In this document: positions 25,295 to 34,611 of the stretch, piece after piece
How the letters are laid out: every line of letters begins with the position of its first letter
How positions within the stretch are numbered: the stretch's first letter is position 1
Origin: Bog-756 sp963806455
GTDB taxonomy: Bacteria > Actinomycetota > Acidimicrobiia > Acidimicrobiales > RAAP-2
Direction of reading: 5' to 3'
Assembly: GCA_963806455.1 (NCBI GenBank)
Contig: CAWDXZ010000007.1
Coordinates: forward strand, 1 to 64,000
Length of the DNA: 64,000 nt
The notes under the pieces: generated by a model
Told to the model about the DNA's origin: nothing
Databases searched by the model: none
Seen by the model: the letters and a program-made list of their open reading frames with translations, nothing else
Made by a program: the position numbers and the translations under genes

Positions 25295-26401
25295 ATGCGA
25301 GGCATCGTCTACACGGGTGACGACGCGGAGGTCACCGACCAGCTGGGCATCGGGGACCCCGGCCCGACCGAGGTGCGAGTGGCCGTGGGCGCCGCCGGTG
25401 TCTGCCACAGCGACCTGTCGGTCATCAACGGCACCATCCCCTGGAAGGCACCGTCGGTGCTCGGACACGAGGGGGCCGGCGTGGTGGAGACGGTGGGCAG
25501 CGAGGTCCGTTCGGTCAAGCCGGGCGATCATGTCGTGATCGCCACCCTGCAGAGCTGCGGGACGTGCCGGGCCTGCAGCACCGGCCACCCCACCTGGTGC
25601 GCCAAGACGCTGGGCAACGTGTCCCAGCCCTTCACCTACCGGGGCGAGCCGGCGTCCAACTTCGCCGGCACCTCGGTCTTCGCCGAGTCCACCATCGTCA
25701 AAGAGGTGCAGGCGGTCAAGATCTCCAAGGACGTCCCGATGACCTCGGCCTGTCTCATCGGATGCGGGGTGCTCACCGGGGTGGGGTCGGTGCTCAACCG
25801 GGCCAGGGTGCAGGCGGGGGAGACGGCCGCCGTGTTCGGCGTGGGCGGCGTCGGGCTCAACGTCATCCAGGGGCTCCGCATCGCCGGTGCGAGCCGGATC
25901 ATCGCCGTCGACACCCTGGCGGTGAAGGAAGGGCTGGCCCGCCAGTTCGGGGCGACCCACTTCGTCGATGCGTCGTCGGCCGACGCGGTGGCCGCCATCC
26001 GCGAGCTGGTTCCGCCCGCCCCCGACCGGGTGTCGGGCGCCCTGGGGTGGACAGGTGGGGTCAACTGGTCCTTCGACTGCGTGGGCCATCCGGCCGTGCT
26101 CCGCAACGCCCTCGACGTCCTCGACTGGGGAGGCAACGCCCTGGCCATCGGCATCCCGCCCCAGGGCACCGAGGTGCCCGTCGACGTGAACAGCCTGGCC
26201 TATGTGGACCGCGGCCTGCTGGGCTGCCGCTACGGCTCATCGCGCCCCCACCACGACATCCCGCTGATGGTCGAGATGTACCTGTCCGGCCGGCTGATGC
26301 TCGACGAGCTGGTCACCGAGCAGCGCCCCCTCGAGGGATTCCGACAGATCGTGGAGGACATGGAGCAGGGCAAGCTGGCCCGCGGCGTCCTGACCTTCTG
26401 A
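25295..26401 (+). CDS. Zinc-dependent alcohol dehydrogenase (class III-like)
   Basis: Medium-chain dehydrogenase of 368 residues. Catalytic zinc ligands fall in VCHSD and GHEGAG; the structural zinc lobe is CGTCRACSTGHPTWC; the coenzyme fold is VFGVGGVGLNVIQG. C-terminal LMLDELVTEQRPLEGFRQI is typical of the long-chain/NDMA-type actinobacterial group. Substrate is probably a pathway alcohol or aldehyde in the surrounding catabolic region. GAGAGGAG precedes the ATG. It follows fadD3 by 116 bp including the tandem repeat. Confidence 0.88.
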   Translation: MRGIVYTGDDAEVTDQLGIGDPGPTEVRVAVGAAGVCHSDLSVINGTIPWKAPSVLGHEGAGVVETVGSEVRSVKPGDHVVIATLQSCGTCRACSTGHPTWCAKTLGNVSQPFTYRGEPASNFAGTSVFAESTIVKEVQAVKISKDVPMTSACLIGCGVLTGVGSVLNRARVQAGETAAVFGVGGVGLNVIQGLRIAGASRIIAVDTLAVKEGLARQFGATHFVDASSADAVAAIRELVPPAPDRVSGALGWTGGVNWSFDCVGHPAVLRNALDVLDWGGNALAIGIPPQGTEVPVDVNSLAYVDRGLLGCRYGSSRPHHDIPLMVEMYLSGRLMLDELVTEQRPLEGFRQIVEDMEQGKLARGVLTF

Positions 26402-26519
26402 CGGCCGCCCGGCCCGCGCTTCGGGTGGCTCCCTGAGTCGAGCGCCCGGCGCGGGACCGCCGGTCCGGCGCTCCCGCCGGGGATCAGGGCGCGGGCGTCC
26501 TGTTACAGTCGGCCACGAT

Positions 26520-28145
26520 ATGACGGCGCGTCAGATCGAGGGGAATTTCGACACGGTGGGCGACGTGCTGCGCGCCGCCGCCCGGACCAACGGCGACGTC
26601 GAGGCCTTCGTCGAGCCGAAGCCGGCCGGCGGCACCCGGCGGCGCATGACCTTCGCCGAGTGGGACCGGGCCGCCGACGGCGTGGCCGGACTCCTCGCCC
26701 GCCACGGCGTGGCCCCGGGCTCGGTCGTCTGCCTGCTGGTGGGGAGCTCGATCGACTACATGGTCTGCTATGCCGCCGCCGCCCGCCTGGGGGCGGTGAC
26801 GTCGGGCATCAACCTCCGCCTGGGAGCTCCCGAGGTGACCTCCATCCTCCAGCGCACGCTCCCCACGGTGACGGTGACCGAGGACGGGGCACCCCGTCCG
26901 GACGGCCCGGTGGGCAAGGTGCTCGGGCGGGCGGAGGTGCGGGCAGCCACCGGGGCCCCGGCCCCGACCCGGTGGCCGTCCCTGGCCCCCGACGATCCGG
27001 TGGCCGTGGTGTGGACCAGCGGGACGACCGGGCTGCCCAAGGGTGTGGTCTTCGACCACCGCTGCCTGGCCGCGGTGGCGGCCGGCACCGACGTGCTCTC
27101 GGAGCCCGGTGACCGGCGGCTGTCCCCGCTGCCCTTCGCCCACGTGGGGTCGATGACCCGGGTCTGGGACGAGATGGCCAACGGGGTGACCACGGTGATC
27201 ACCCCCAGCCCGTGGCGGGCGGCCGACGCCATCGCCATCATGGCGGGGGAGCGGATCACCGTGGCCCAGGGCGTGCCCACCCAGTGGGCGCTCGTCCTGT
27301 CCCATCCGGATCTGGCCGACGCTGCCATCCCCACGCTCCGCGTCGTCGGCACCGGGGCGTCGCAGGTCCCGCCCGAGCTGGTGGCGGCCCTCCGCCGGCG
27401 GTTCGGGGTCCCGGTGGTGGTCCGGTACACGTCGACGGAGGCGTCGCTCGGAACCGGCACGGTCCCCGGTGACCCCGACCGGGTCGTCGCCACCACGGTC
27501 GGGCGGCCGGTGCCCGGGGTGGAGCTGAGCCTGGTCGACGAGGACCGCCGTCCCGTGCCCGTCGGGGAGGTCGGCCGGGTCCGCCTGCGGTCGGAGGCGG
27601 TCATGCGGGGCTATTGGGGCGGGCCCCTGCTCGGCCCGGGGGCATCGGGCGTCGCCTACGACACCGAGGCCACCCGGGCGGTCCTCGACGACGAGGGCTG
27701 GCTGACGACGGGCGACTCGGGACGGATGGTCCCTGGCGGCTGCCTCCAGCTGGTCGGCCGGTCGGGGGAGCTCTACATCCGCGGCGGCTACAACGTCTTC
27801 CCGGCCGAGGTCGAGGCGGTGCTCGCACGGCATCCCGACGTCGACCAGGTGGCGGTGGTGGCGGCGCCCGACCCGGTGCTCGGCGAGATCGGCGTGGCCT
27901 TCGTGGTCCCCTCGGCCGACGGCCCCGCCGACGAGACGGTCCTGCTCGCCGAGCTGCGGGCCGCGGCCGGTGCCGCCCTGGCCGACTACAAGGCGCCCGA
28001 CCGGGTGGTCGTCGTCGACCACCTCCCCCTCACCTCGATGATGAAGGTCGACAAGCGGCCGCTGGCCGACCTCGCCGCGTCCCTCCCGCCGGTCCGGAGG
28101 GGACGGAGGGTACCCCCGGCCGCCGCTTCCGGCCTGAGCCGATGA
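26520..28145 (+). CDS. Acyl-CoA synthetase (AMP-forming)
   Basis: ANL-family ligase of 541 residues with VWTSGTTGLPKGVV, VRYTSTEASLGTGT, GWLTTGDSGRM and GELYIRGGYNVFPAEVEAVL. The C-terminal lysine motif is replaced by SMMKVDKRPLADL, keeping a Lys after SMM but lacking the usual SGK, so catalysis may be atypical. Substrate unknown. TACAGT at 26504-26509 is a likely -10, giving a transcript starting only a few bases before ATG 26520. First gene of a run of four that continues to the SDR at 31456. Confidence 0.85.
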   Translation: MTARQIEGNFDTVGDVLRAAARTNGDVEAFVEPKPAGGTRRRMTFAEWDRAADGVAGLLARHGVAPGSVVCLLVGSSIDYMVCYAAAARLGAVTSGINLRLGAPEVTSILQRTLPTVTVTEDGAPRPDGPVGKVLGRAEVRAATGAPAPTRWPSLAPDDPVAVVWTSGTTGLPKGVVFDHRCLAAVAAGTDVLSEPGDRRLSPLPFAHVGSMTRVWDEMANGVTTVITPSPWRAADAIAIMAGERITVAQGVPTQWALVLSHPDLADAAIPTLRVVGTGASQVPPELVAALRRRFGVPVVVRYTSTEASLGTGTVPGDPDRVVATTVGRPVPGVELSLVDEDRRPVPVGEVGRVRLRSEAVMRGYWGGPLLGPGASGVAYDTEATRAVLDDEGWLTTGDSGRMVPGGCLQLVGRSGELYIRGGYNVFPAEVEAVLARHPDVDQVAVVAAPDPVLGEIGVAFVVPSADGPADETVLLAELRAAAGAALADYKAPDRVVVVDHLPLTSMMKVDKRPLADLAASLPPVRRGRRVPPAAASGLSR

Positions 28146-28170
28146 CGGAGATGAACGGAGCCCGAGTGAC

Positions 28171-29025
28171 ATGACCGCACGATCGACGCCTGCCGCCGGC
28201 GGGGTGACCGACGACCCGATACGGATCGGCACCATGCTGTTCACGCTCGTCGAGCCCCACCGCGGCCGGCAGGTGGCCTACAACCGCTGGTACGAGCGAG
28301 ACCACTTCTATGCCGGCTGCCAGATCGGCGCCTACAACTTCGCCGGTGCCCGGTTCGTGGCCACCGCCCCGCTGAAGGCGCTCCGCCTCCCCGGGGCATC
28401 GCCCGGCGGGCCCGTGCCCCTGGTGGCCGATCCGACGGTGGGAAGCTACCTGGGCGTCTACTACGTGCTCGACGGCCACCACGACGAGTGGAACCGCTGG
28501 GCGGTCGACCAGGTCAACGTGCTCCACGCCGCCGGCCGGATGTTCGAGGAGCGGGACCACATCCACACCGGCCTCTACCGGTACGAGTGGGAGCACCGCC
28601 GCGACGAGGACGGGGTACCGGCCGAGCTCACCCTGGACCACCGATTTCCGGGGATGGTCTCGGTCTTCGTGGAGCCTGCCGCCGGCGTCGACGCCGCCGC
28701 CATCGGGGCCTGGTACCGCCAGGAGCACCTGCCGCCGCTGCTGCCCCGTACGCCGGTGGCGACCGTGCTCGCCTTCACCCCCCTGCCCCTGCTGGCCGAT
28801 GCCCCCGGCGACGTGCCCCGGCCGGCATCGCCGGCCGAGCGGGTGCTCCTCCTGTTCTTCCTCGACGACCGGCCCGAGGGCTCGTGGGAGGCGATCTTCG
28901 CCCGGGAGGGGGAGGCGGTGGCCGCCGCCGGCCTCGGCCAGGTGGTCTGGGCCTCGCCGTTCGTCGGCACGGTGCCGGGGACCGACACCTATACCGACCA
29001 GCTGTGGGGCCCGGCGGCGCCATGA
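28171..29025 (+). CDS. Hypothetical protein with EthD-like dimeric alpha/beta-barrel features
   Basis: Protein of 284 residues that looks like two ferredoxin-like halves, one near 18-140 (MLFTLVEPHRGRQVAYNRWY, ERDHFYAGCQIGAYNFAGARF) and one near 148-255 (FPGMVSVFVEPAAG, GAWYRQEHLPPLL). The WYxxDH/WYRQEHLP pattern recalls EthD-type barrels. Function unknown; it sits between two CoA ligases, 25 bp after one and overlapping the other by four bases (ATGA), so it is co-expressed with a catabolic pathway and may be a small isomerase, decarboxylase or binding protein. Confidence 0.7.
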   Translation: MTARSTPAAGGVTDDPIRIGTMLFTLVEPHRGRQVAYNRWYERDHFYAGCQIGAYNFAGARFVATAPLKALRLPGASPGGPVPLVADPTVGSYLGVYYVLDGHHDEWNRWAVDQVNVLHAAGRMFEERDHIHTGLYRYEWEHRRDEDGVPAELTLDHRFPGMVSVFVEPAAGVDAAAIGAWYRQEHLPPLLPRTPVATVLAFTPLPLLADAPGDVPRPASPAERVLLLFFLDDRPEGSWEAIFAREGEAVAAAGLGQVVWASPFVGTVPGTDTYTDQLWGPAAP

Positions 29026-30629
29026 CCGACTTCATCGAGGAGCTGGACCAGCGGACCGCGGCCCGCGGCTGGGTCGGGGCGCCGACCCTGTGGGGGCTCG
29101 TCGAGCGCCGGGCCGAGGTCACGCCCGACGCCGTCCTGGCCCACGAGGACACCGGCCGCGAGCTGACCTTCTCCCAATTCCGGCAGGCGTCCCTGGAGGC
29201 GGCGGCCGGGCTCCACGCCCGCCACGGGGTGGGGCGGGGCACCAGCGTCGGTTGGGAGCTGCCCACCTGGAACGAGTCGCTGGTGCTGGTCGGGGCCCTG
29301 GCCCGGCTGGGCGCCCGCCAGAACCCGCTCATCCCCATCTACCGCGGGCGAGAGGTGGGGTTCATCACGGCCCAGAGCCAGGCTTCCCTCCTCGTCGTCC
29401 CCACCGTCTATCGCGGCTTCGACTTCGAGGCCATGGCCCGGGAGATCGCCGCCGGCCGCCCCGAGCTCGGCGTGCTGGTGGCCGACCGGGCGCTGCCCGC
29501 CGATGACCCGGCCGGCCTGCCGCCGGTCGAGGACCCACCGCTGCGGGCCGAGGACGCCCCCATCCGGTGGCTCTTCTACACGTCGGGCACCACCGCCGAC
29601 CCCAAGGGCGCACCGCACTCGGACCTCACGGTGATGGCCTCGGCCCTCGCCATGGCCGAGTGCCTGGACATCCGGACCGACGACGTGTCCGCCCTGGTCT
29701 TCCCCTTCACCCACATCGGCGGGATCGGCTGGCTTATCGCCGCCCTGTTCACCGGGTGCACCCTGTTGACCACCGAGGCGTTCGATCCCGAGGCCACCCC
29801 GCGGTTCCTGGCGGACCACGACGTGACGCTGGCCGGTTCGGGGACCCCGTTCCACATGGCCTACCTGTCCGCCCAACGGGCCGCCGGCGGGGGCTCCATC
29901 TTCCCGCACGTGCGCTCCTACCCCGGTGGCGGCGCGCCCAAGCCCCCCCAGCTCCACTACGACGTGAAGCACGAGATCGGCGGGGTCGGCATCGTCTCGG
30001 GCTACGGCCTGACCGAAGCGCCCATCGTGGTCATGGCCTCGACCACCGACCCCGACGAGAAGCTGGCCACGACGGAGGGGAGGCCGACTCCTGGGGTCGA
30101 CCTCGTCGTGGTGGGCCTGGACGGCCGCCGGGCCGGGCCGGGGGAGGAGGGCGAGATCCGCCTGAAGGGACCCCAGGTCATCCGGGGCTATCTCGATTCC
30201 TCGCTCGACGCCGAGGCTTTCGACGAGGACGGGTACTTCCGCAGCGGCGACCTCGGCATCGTGGACGCCGAGGGGTACGTGACCATCACCGGCCGCCTGA
30301 AGGACGTGATCATCCGCCACGGCGAGAACATCTCGGCCAAGGAGGTCGAGGATCTCCTCTACGCCCATCCGGCGGTGGCCGACGTGGCCGTCATCGGCCT
30401 TCCCGATCCGAGGACGGGCGAGCGTGCCTGCGCGGTGGTGGCCGTGACGGAGGGCGCGACGCTCGGCTTCGGCGACATGGTCGAGTACCTGCGCGGTCAA
30501 GGCCTCCGGGCCCAGGCCATCCCCGAGCAGCTGGAACTGGTCCCGGCGGTGCCGCGCAACCCGGCGGGCAAGATCCTGAAGCACGCCCTGCGCGAGCGAT
30601 TCGCGCCGACGAAGGGGAGCGACGCATGA
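29022..30629 (+). CDS. Acyl-CoA synthetase (cyclohexanecarboxylate-CoA ligase-like)
   Basis: ANL-family ligase of 535 residues: FYTSGTTADPKGAPHSD, SGYGLTEAPIVV, GYFRSGDLGIVDAEGY, GRLKDVIIRHGENISAKEVEDLL and NPAGKILKHALRERF. The ISAKEVE hinge and FPFTHIGGIGWL segment resemble ligases for alicyclic acids. ATG overlaps the preceding stop and its stop overlaps the SDR start, so the three genes are coupled. An alicyclic or steroid-derived acid is a reasonable, unproven substrate. Confidence 0.85.
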   Translation: MTDFIEELDQRTAARGWVGAPTLWGLVERRAEVTPDAVLAHEDTGRELTFSQFRQASLEAAAGLHARHGVGRGTSVGWELPTWNESLVLVGALARLGARQNPLIPIYRGREVGFITAQSQASLLVVPTVYRGFDFEAMAREIAAGRPELGVLVADRALPADDPAGLPPVEDPPLRAEDAPIRWLFYTSGTTADPKGAPHSDLTVMASALAMAECLDIRTDDVSALVFPFTHIGGIGWLIAALFTGCTLLTTEAFDPEATPRFLADHDVTLAGSGTPFHMAYLSAQRAAGGGSIFPHVRSYPGGGAPKPPQLHYDVKHEIGGVGIVSGYGLTEAPIVVMASTTDPDEKLATTEGRPTPGVDLVVVGLDGRRAGPGEEGEIRLKGPQVIRGYLDSSLDAEAFDEDGYFRSGDLGIVDAEGYVTITGRLKDVIIRHGENISAKEVEDLLYAHPAVADVAVIGLPDPRTGERACAVVAVTEGATLGFGDMVEYLRGQGLRAQAIPEQLELVPAVPRNPAGKILKHALRERFAPTKGSDA

Positions 30630-31456
30630 GCCCTGTCCGCCGGGTCACCCTGGGCCAGGGAGGAGCCGAGCACGAGGCGGCCGATGCCGCCATCAGTTCG
30701 CACACCGGTCACCGTTTCGCCGGCCGGGTGGCGGTGGTCACCGGGGCCGGGTCGGGGATCGGGCGGGCGGTGGCGGCACGGCTGGCGGCCGAGGGGGCCA
30801 AGGTGGCCGCCCTCGACGTGGCCGCCGACAACCTGGCGTCGACGGTGGAAGCCATCTCCGATGCCGGGTGCACCGCGTCCGCCTTCGTCTGTGACGTCAC
30901 GTCGGAGGCCTCGGTGGGGGTGGCCGTCGAAGCCCTGGCCGAGGCGCTCGGGCCGCCCACCGTGGTGTGCAACGTGGCCGGCATCGGTGGCTTCTACAAC
31001 ACGGTGGACATGCCCGCCGAGCGCTGGGAGCAGATCCTGGCGGTGAACCTGACGGGGCCCTTCCTGGTGTGCCGGGCCACCCTGCCCCACCTCCTCGAGC
31101 ACGGCGGGTCCATCGTCAACGTGGCGTCGAACACCGCGCTCATGGGCCAGGCCTACTCGGCCGCCTACTGCGCCTCGAAGGCCGGGCTCCTCATGTTCTC
31201 GAAGGCACTGGCCGCCGAGTTCCTGTCCCGCCGGGTCCGGGTCAACGTGGTGGCCCCCGGGGGGGTGGACACCCCGCTGATCGGGGCGTTCGAGCTGCCC
31301 GAGGGGGCCGATCCGAAGGAGCTGACCCGGATCATGACGCCCATGGGCTTCTCCACGCCGGCCGAGATCGCCGCCTCGGTGGCGTTCATCGCCTCCGACG
31401 AGTCGTCCTACACCACGGGTGCGGTCCTCTCCGTCGACGGCGGGCTCACCATCTGA
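30626..31456 (+). CDS. Short-chain dehydrogenase/reductase
   Basis: Classical SDR of 276 residues with a non-conserved N-terminal extension of about 28 residues before RFAGRVAVVTGAGSGIGRAVA. NVAGIGG replaces NNAG; the catalytic Ser and YxxxK occur in IVNVASNTALMG and YCASKAGLLMFSKALAAE; C-terminal SYTTGAVLSVDGGLTI closes the fold. Probably a 3-hydroxyacyl-CoA or steroid-alcohol dehydrogenase working with the ligases upstream. ATGA overlap with the ligase fixes the start. Confidence 0.87.
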   Translation: MSPVRRVTLGQGGAEHEAADAAISSHTGHRFAGRVAVVTGAGSGIGRAVAARLAAEGAKVAALDVAADNLASTVEAISDAGCTASAFVCDVTSEASVGVAVEALAEALGPPTVVCNVAGIGGFYNTVDMPAERWEQILAVNLTGPFLVCRATLPHLLEHGGSIVNVASNTALMGQAYSAAYCASKAGLLMFSKALAAEFLSRRVRVNVVAPGGVDTPLIGAFELPEGADPKELTRIMTPMGFSTPAEIAASVAFIASDESSYTTGAVLSVDGGLTI

Positions 31457-31545
31457 GCCGCCCGCCGTCGAGCCGTCCCGGGCGGGCGTGCCATCATGGA
31501 CCCGTCGTCGAATGGCGATCAGCTGCCACCGCTCTGGAGGCGCCC

Positions 31546-32748
31546 ATGACAGACCCACCGCCGGTCGTCGGATGGGACCGTGACTTCGACGTGCTGAGCC
31601 CGGCGTACGTGGCCGACCCCTTCAGCATCTGGGACGACCTGCGCCGGACCTGCCCGATCGCCCACACCGAGCGGCGGGGGAGCACATGGTTGCCCACCCG
31701 CTACGACGACGTGGTCGGGCTGGCCCACGATGTCGAGCACTTCAGCTCCACCGAGATCTCGGTGATCCCGTTCGTCGGCGACGTGCCCGAGGACCCGGTC
31801 CTCGTCTACGGTGTGCCGCCCATCTCGGCCGACCCCCCGCTGCACACCTGGACCCGGCGGCTCCTGCTGCCCTGGTTCTCGCACCGCCGGGTGGCGGCCT
31901 ACGAGTCGATGACCCGGGAGCTGTGCGCCGGTCTGGTCGACGGGTTCGTCGGGGACAGGGTGGTCGACGCCGCCGGTCAGTACGCCCAGCAGATCCCGGT
32001 CCGGGTGATCGCCCACATCCTCGGGGTGCCGGCCACCATGTCGGACACCTTCACCGAGTGGGTGCGCGACGTCCTGGAGTTCGCCGACGACCCTGACCGC
32101 AGACGGCGGGGGACCGAGGCCCTCATCACCTTCTTCGTCGAGGAAGTGGCCCGACGGCGGTCGGAGCCCGGCGACGACCTGCTGAGCGAGCTGCTGCAGG
32201 ACGAGGTCGACGGCACCCCGGTCGAGGAGAGCGTGGTCCTCGGCATGGCAGCCCTGGTCCTCATCGCCGGGGTGGACACCACCTGGAGCGCCATCGGATC
32301 GTCGCTCTGGCACCTCGCCTCCCATCCCGAGGACGCGGCCCGCCTCGCCGAAGAGCCTGATCTCATGCCCCTGGCCGTCGAGGAGCTGCTGCGGGCCTAC
32401 TCGCCGGTGACCATGGCCCGGCTGGTCACCGGGGACACCGAGTTCTCCGGGTGCGCCATGCGCGCCGGCGACAAGGTGTTGCTGAACTTCCCGGCGGCCA
32501 ACCGCGACCCCGAGGCCTTCGAGGACGCCGGCCGGGTCGTCCTCGACCGCAAGGTCAACCGTCATGTCGCCTTCGGCTCGGGCATCCACCGTTGTGCCGG
32601 TTCCAACCTGGCCCGTATGGAGCTGCGTGTGGCTCTGGAGGAATGGCTCCGGCGGATCCCGACCTTTGGACTGGCCGAGGGGGAGGAGGTCATCTGGGCC
32701 GGTGGCCAGGTCCGCGGCCCCCGCCGCTTGCCGGTGGTCTTCCCGTGA
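31546..32748 (+). CDS. Cytochrome P450
   Basis: Soluble bacterial P450 of 400 residues. The I-helix oxygen-binding motif is LIAGVDTTWSAIG, the ExxR is in EELLRAYSPV, and the heme thiolate is Cys350 in FGSGIHRCAGSNLAR. TGGAGG precedes the ATG. A 3Fe-4S ferredoxin gene follows with a four-base overlap, so the electron chain is likely reductase (perhaps that at 5089) to ferredoxin to P450. Family and substrate cannot be assigned; the motif differs from what I remember of CYP125 and CYP142. Confidence 0.93.
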   Translation: MTDPPPVVGWDRDFDVLSPAYVADPFSIWDDLRRTCPIAHTERRGSTWLPTRYDDVVGLAHDVEHFSSTEISVIPFVGDVPEDPVLVYGVPPISADPPLHTWTRRLLLPWFSHRRVAAYESMTRELCAGLVDGFVGDRVVDAAGQYAQQIPVRVIAHILGVPATMSDTFTEWVRDVLEFADDPDRRRRGTEALITFFVEEVARRRSEPGDDLLSELLQDEVDGTPVEESVVLGMAALVLIAGVDTTWSAIGSSLWHLASHPEDAARLAEEPDLMPLAVEELLRAYSPVTMARLVTGDTEFSGCAMRAGDKVLLNFPAANRDPEAFEDAGRVVLDRKVNRHVAFGSGIHRCAGSNLARMELRVALEEWLRRIPTFGLAEGEEVIWAGGQVRGPRRLPVVFP

Positions 32749-32942
32749 GGATCCGGGTCGACCCCGGGAAGTGCCAGGGCCATGCCCGCTGTTACGGCCT
32801 GGCCCCCGACCTGTTCGACATCGACGACTACGGGCAGTCCACCGCGGTGGGCGACGGCACCGTGCCGGCCGGGTCGGAGGAGCTGGCCCGGTTGGCCATC
32901 GCCAACTGCCCGGAGTACGCCGTGGAGGAGGTCGAGGGCTGA
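32745..32942 (+). CDS. [3Fe-4S] ferredoxin, P450 partner
   Basis: Ferredoxin of 65 residues: cluster ligands Cys10, Cys16 and Cys55, with His13 where a fourth Cys would sit (KCQGHARCY and IANCPEYAV), the pattern typical of 3Fe-4S ferredoxins beside actinobacterial P450s. The acidic surface LFDIDDYG fits partner docking. GTG start overlaps the P450 stop (GTGA), so the two are co-translated. Confidence 0.92.
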   Translation: MRIRVDPGKCQGHARCYGLAPDLFDIDDYGQSTAVGDGTVPAGSEELARLAIANCPEYAVEEVEG

Positions 32943-33024
32943 GCCACGGCGGCGTCGCCCCGGCACCGATCCCCTCAGGCGGCCGGCGGCACGGTGTCCC
33001 TCGGGCCGCCGGCGGTACGGGGTC

Positions 33025-34272
33025 TCAGCCGCCCTTCAGGTGCACCGGCAGACGCTCCACCCCGCGCAGGACCATGCGGGGGGCCCATGCGGGCCGGTCG
33101 TAGGCCGGGGTCAGGTCCGGGAACCGCCGGATCAGCCCGGGCAGGGCGATCCGCCCCTCGAGGCGGGCGAGGGACGCGCCGAGGCAGTAGTGGGCACCAC
33201 CGCTGAAGGTCATGTGCTCGTTCGCATCCGGACGGGTGAGGTCGAGCACGTCGGCGTCATCTCCCCACTTGTCCGGATCGCGGTTGGCGGCGCCCAACCC
33301 GAGCAGGACGTCGGCGCCGACGGGGATGGGTGTCCCGTGGAGCACGAAAGGCCGCACGGCGATGCGACGCGTGAATTGAACGGGAGCGTCGAACCGCAGC
33401 AGCTCTTCGATGGCCGCCGCATCGAGGCCCGGATCGGCCCGGAGCCGGCGGAGCTGTTCAGGATGGGCGAAGAGGTGGGTCAGCCCGTTGCCGATGAGGT
33501 TCTCGGCGGTCTCGTGTCCGGCGAAGTACAGCATGACCACCTGGGCGACGACCTCGTCGGTGGAGAGGTGGTCGCCCGAGTCCTCTGCCGCCAGGAGGGC
33601 CGTGAGGATGTCGTCATCCGATCGGGACCTCTTCTCGGCCAGCATCTCTCGGAGGTAGTCGACCATGGCCCTGGTGGCCGCCACCACGCGCTGCTCCTCG
33701 TCCGGTGTGTTCATCGATTCGATCGTCCGGATGAGGGAATGGGACCAGCCGAGCAGCAACGGCATGTCCCTCGCCGGGATCCCCAGCATTTCGGAGATGA
33801 TGAGAGCCGGAAGCGGTCGGGCGAATTGGTCGATCACGTCGAAGGGGTCCTGTTCGGCCGCGGCGGACAGGAGCTGGTCCACGATGACCTCGGTCCGCCG
33901 GTGCCATGAGGCGATCGCCCTGGGCGTGAAGACCTGCGAGACCAGACGCCGGAGGCGGGCGTGGTCCTCGCCGTCGCGGAACACCATCCACTTGTCGGCT
34001 CCGGCGCCGACGGCCGCGTTGCGAGCCAGCTCGGTCATGATGCGCGGCGTCGGAGTGGCCCGCGAGATCTCCACGACCATGGTTCGGTCCCGGGCCAGCC
34101 GGGAGACATCGTCGTACCGGGTGAGTATGTAGGCGGTGGCCCGGGGTTCGAAGTAGGCCGGTTCGGCCCTCCGGAGGGCGGCGTAGTGGGGGTAGGGGTT
34201 GTCGAAATAGCCAGGGGCGAACGGGTCGAAGCCGACCTCGGCGTCGGGCACGTCGGTATGGGCGGGAGGCAT
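33025..34272 (-). CDS. Cytochrome P450
   Basis: P450 of 415 residues. I-helix motif MLYFAGHETAENLIG (acid-alcohol pair Glu-Thr), ExxR in EELLRFDAPV, heme Cys363 in FSGGAHYCLGASLAR. It is convergent with the ferredoxin and followed on its own strand by nothing close, so it may borrow that ferredoxin. ATG 34272 (MPPAHTDVPD) begins the conserved region; upstream in-frame sequence to 34554 is Arg/Pro-rich and unlike protein. The 339-bp gap 34273-34611 holds no gene; TACTGT (34512-34507, minus) is a weak -10 candidate. Confidence 0.92.
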   Translation of the reverse strand: MPPAHTDVPDAEVGFDPFAPGYFDNPYPHYAALRRAEPAYFEPRATAYILTRYDDVSRLARDRTMVVEISRATPTPRIMTELARNAAVGAGADKWMVFRDGEDHARLRRLVSQVFTPRAIASWHRRTEVIVDQLLSAAAEQDPFDVIDQFARPLPALIISEMLGIPARDMPLLLGWSHSLIRTIESMNTPDEEQRVVAATRAMVDYLREMLAEKRSRSDDDILTALLAAEDSGDHLSTDEVVAQVVMLYFAGHETAENLIGNGLTHLFAHPEQLRRLRADPGLDAAAIEELLRFDAPVQFTRRIAVRPFVLHGTPIPVGADVLLGLGAANRDPDKWGDDADVLDLTRPDANEHMTFSGGAHYCLGASLARLEGRIALPGLIRRFPDLTPAYDRPAWAPRMVLRGVERLPVHLKGG

Positions 34273-34611
34273 CAGCCGGGGTGGACGCCCGATTCGGCCG
34301 CCGGGAGCGGGACCGGAGGCTGCGTGGCCGGCGCCGGCCCGGTGACCGGGCCGGCGGCCACCGGGGCCGGATCGCGGGGGGGCGTGCACATGCTGACGTT
34401 CTCCTTGGCCGCAACGTGGATCGGGATCGAGGACCTCTGGCCGGCTGTGTGGCACGCCCTTGCCAGGCGATCGGAGGCGGCGAGAGGCCGGTTGGCCCGC
34501 TCGGGAACAGTAACGCGATCGAGCCATCCGGGGAAGTGATGGGTCCTCGACCACGGACGGCCCGGGACCGGCGCCGGCCGGAGGGCCGCGGCCCGGGGCT
34601 GACCCCGGTCC

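Noticed and set aside
26484..28244. 586-codon minus-strand frame opposite a CoA ligase
   Set aside because: Low-complexity Gly/His/Arg product with no domain; the plus-strand ligase is intact.
31546..34272. P450s as CYP125 or CYP142 sterol 26-hydroxylases
   Set aside because: Their heme-loop sequences do not match what I remember of those families; context alone is not enough.
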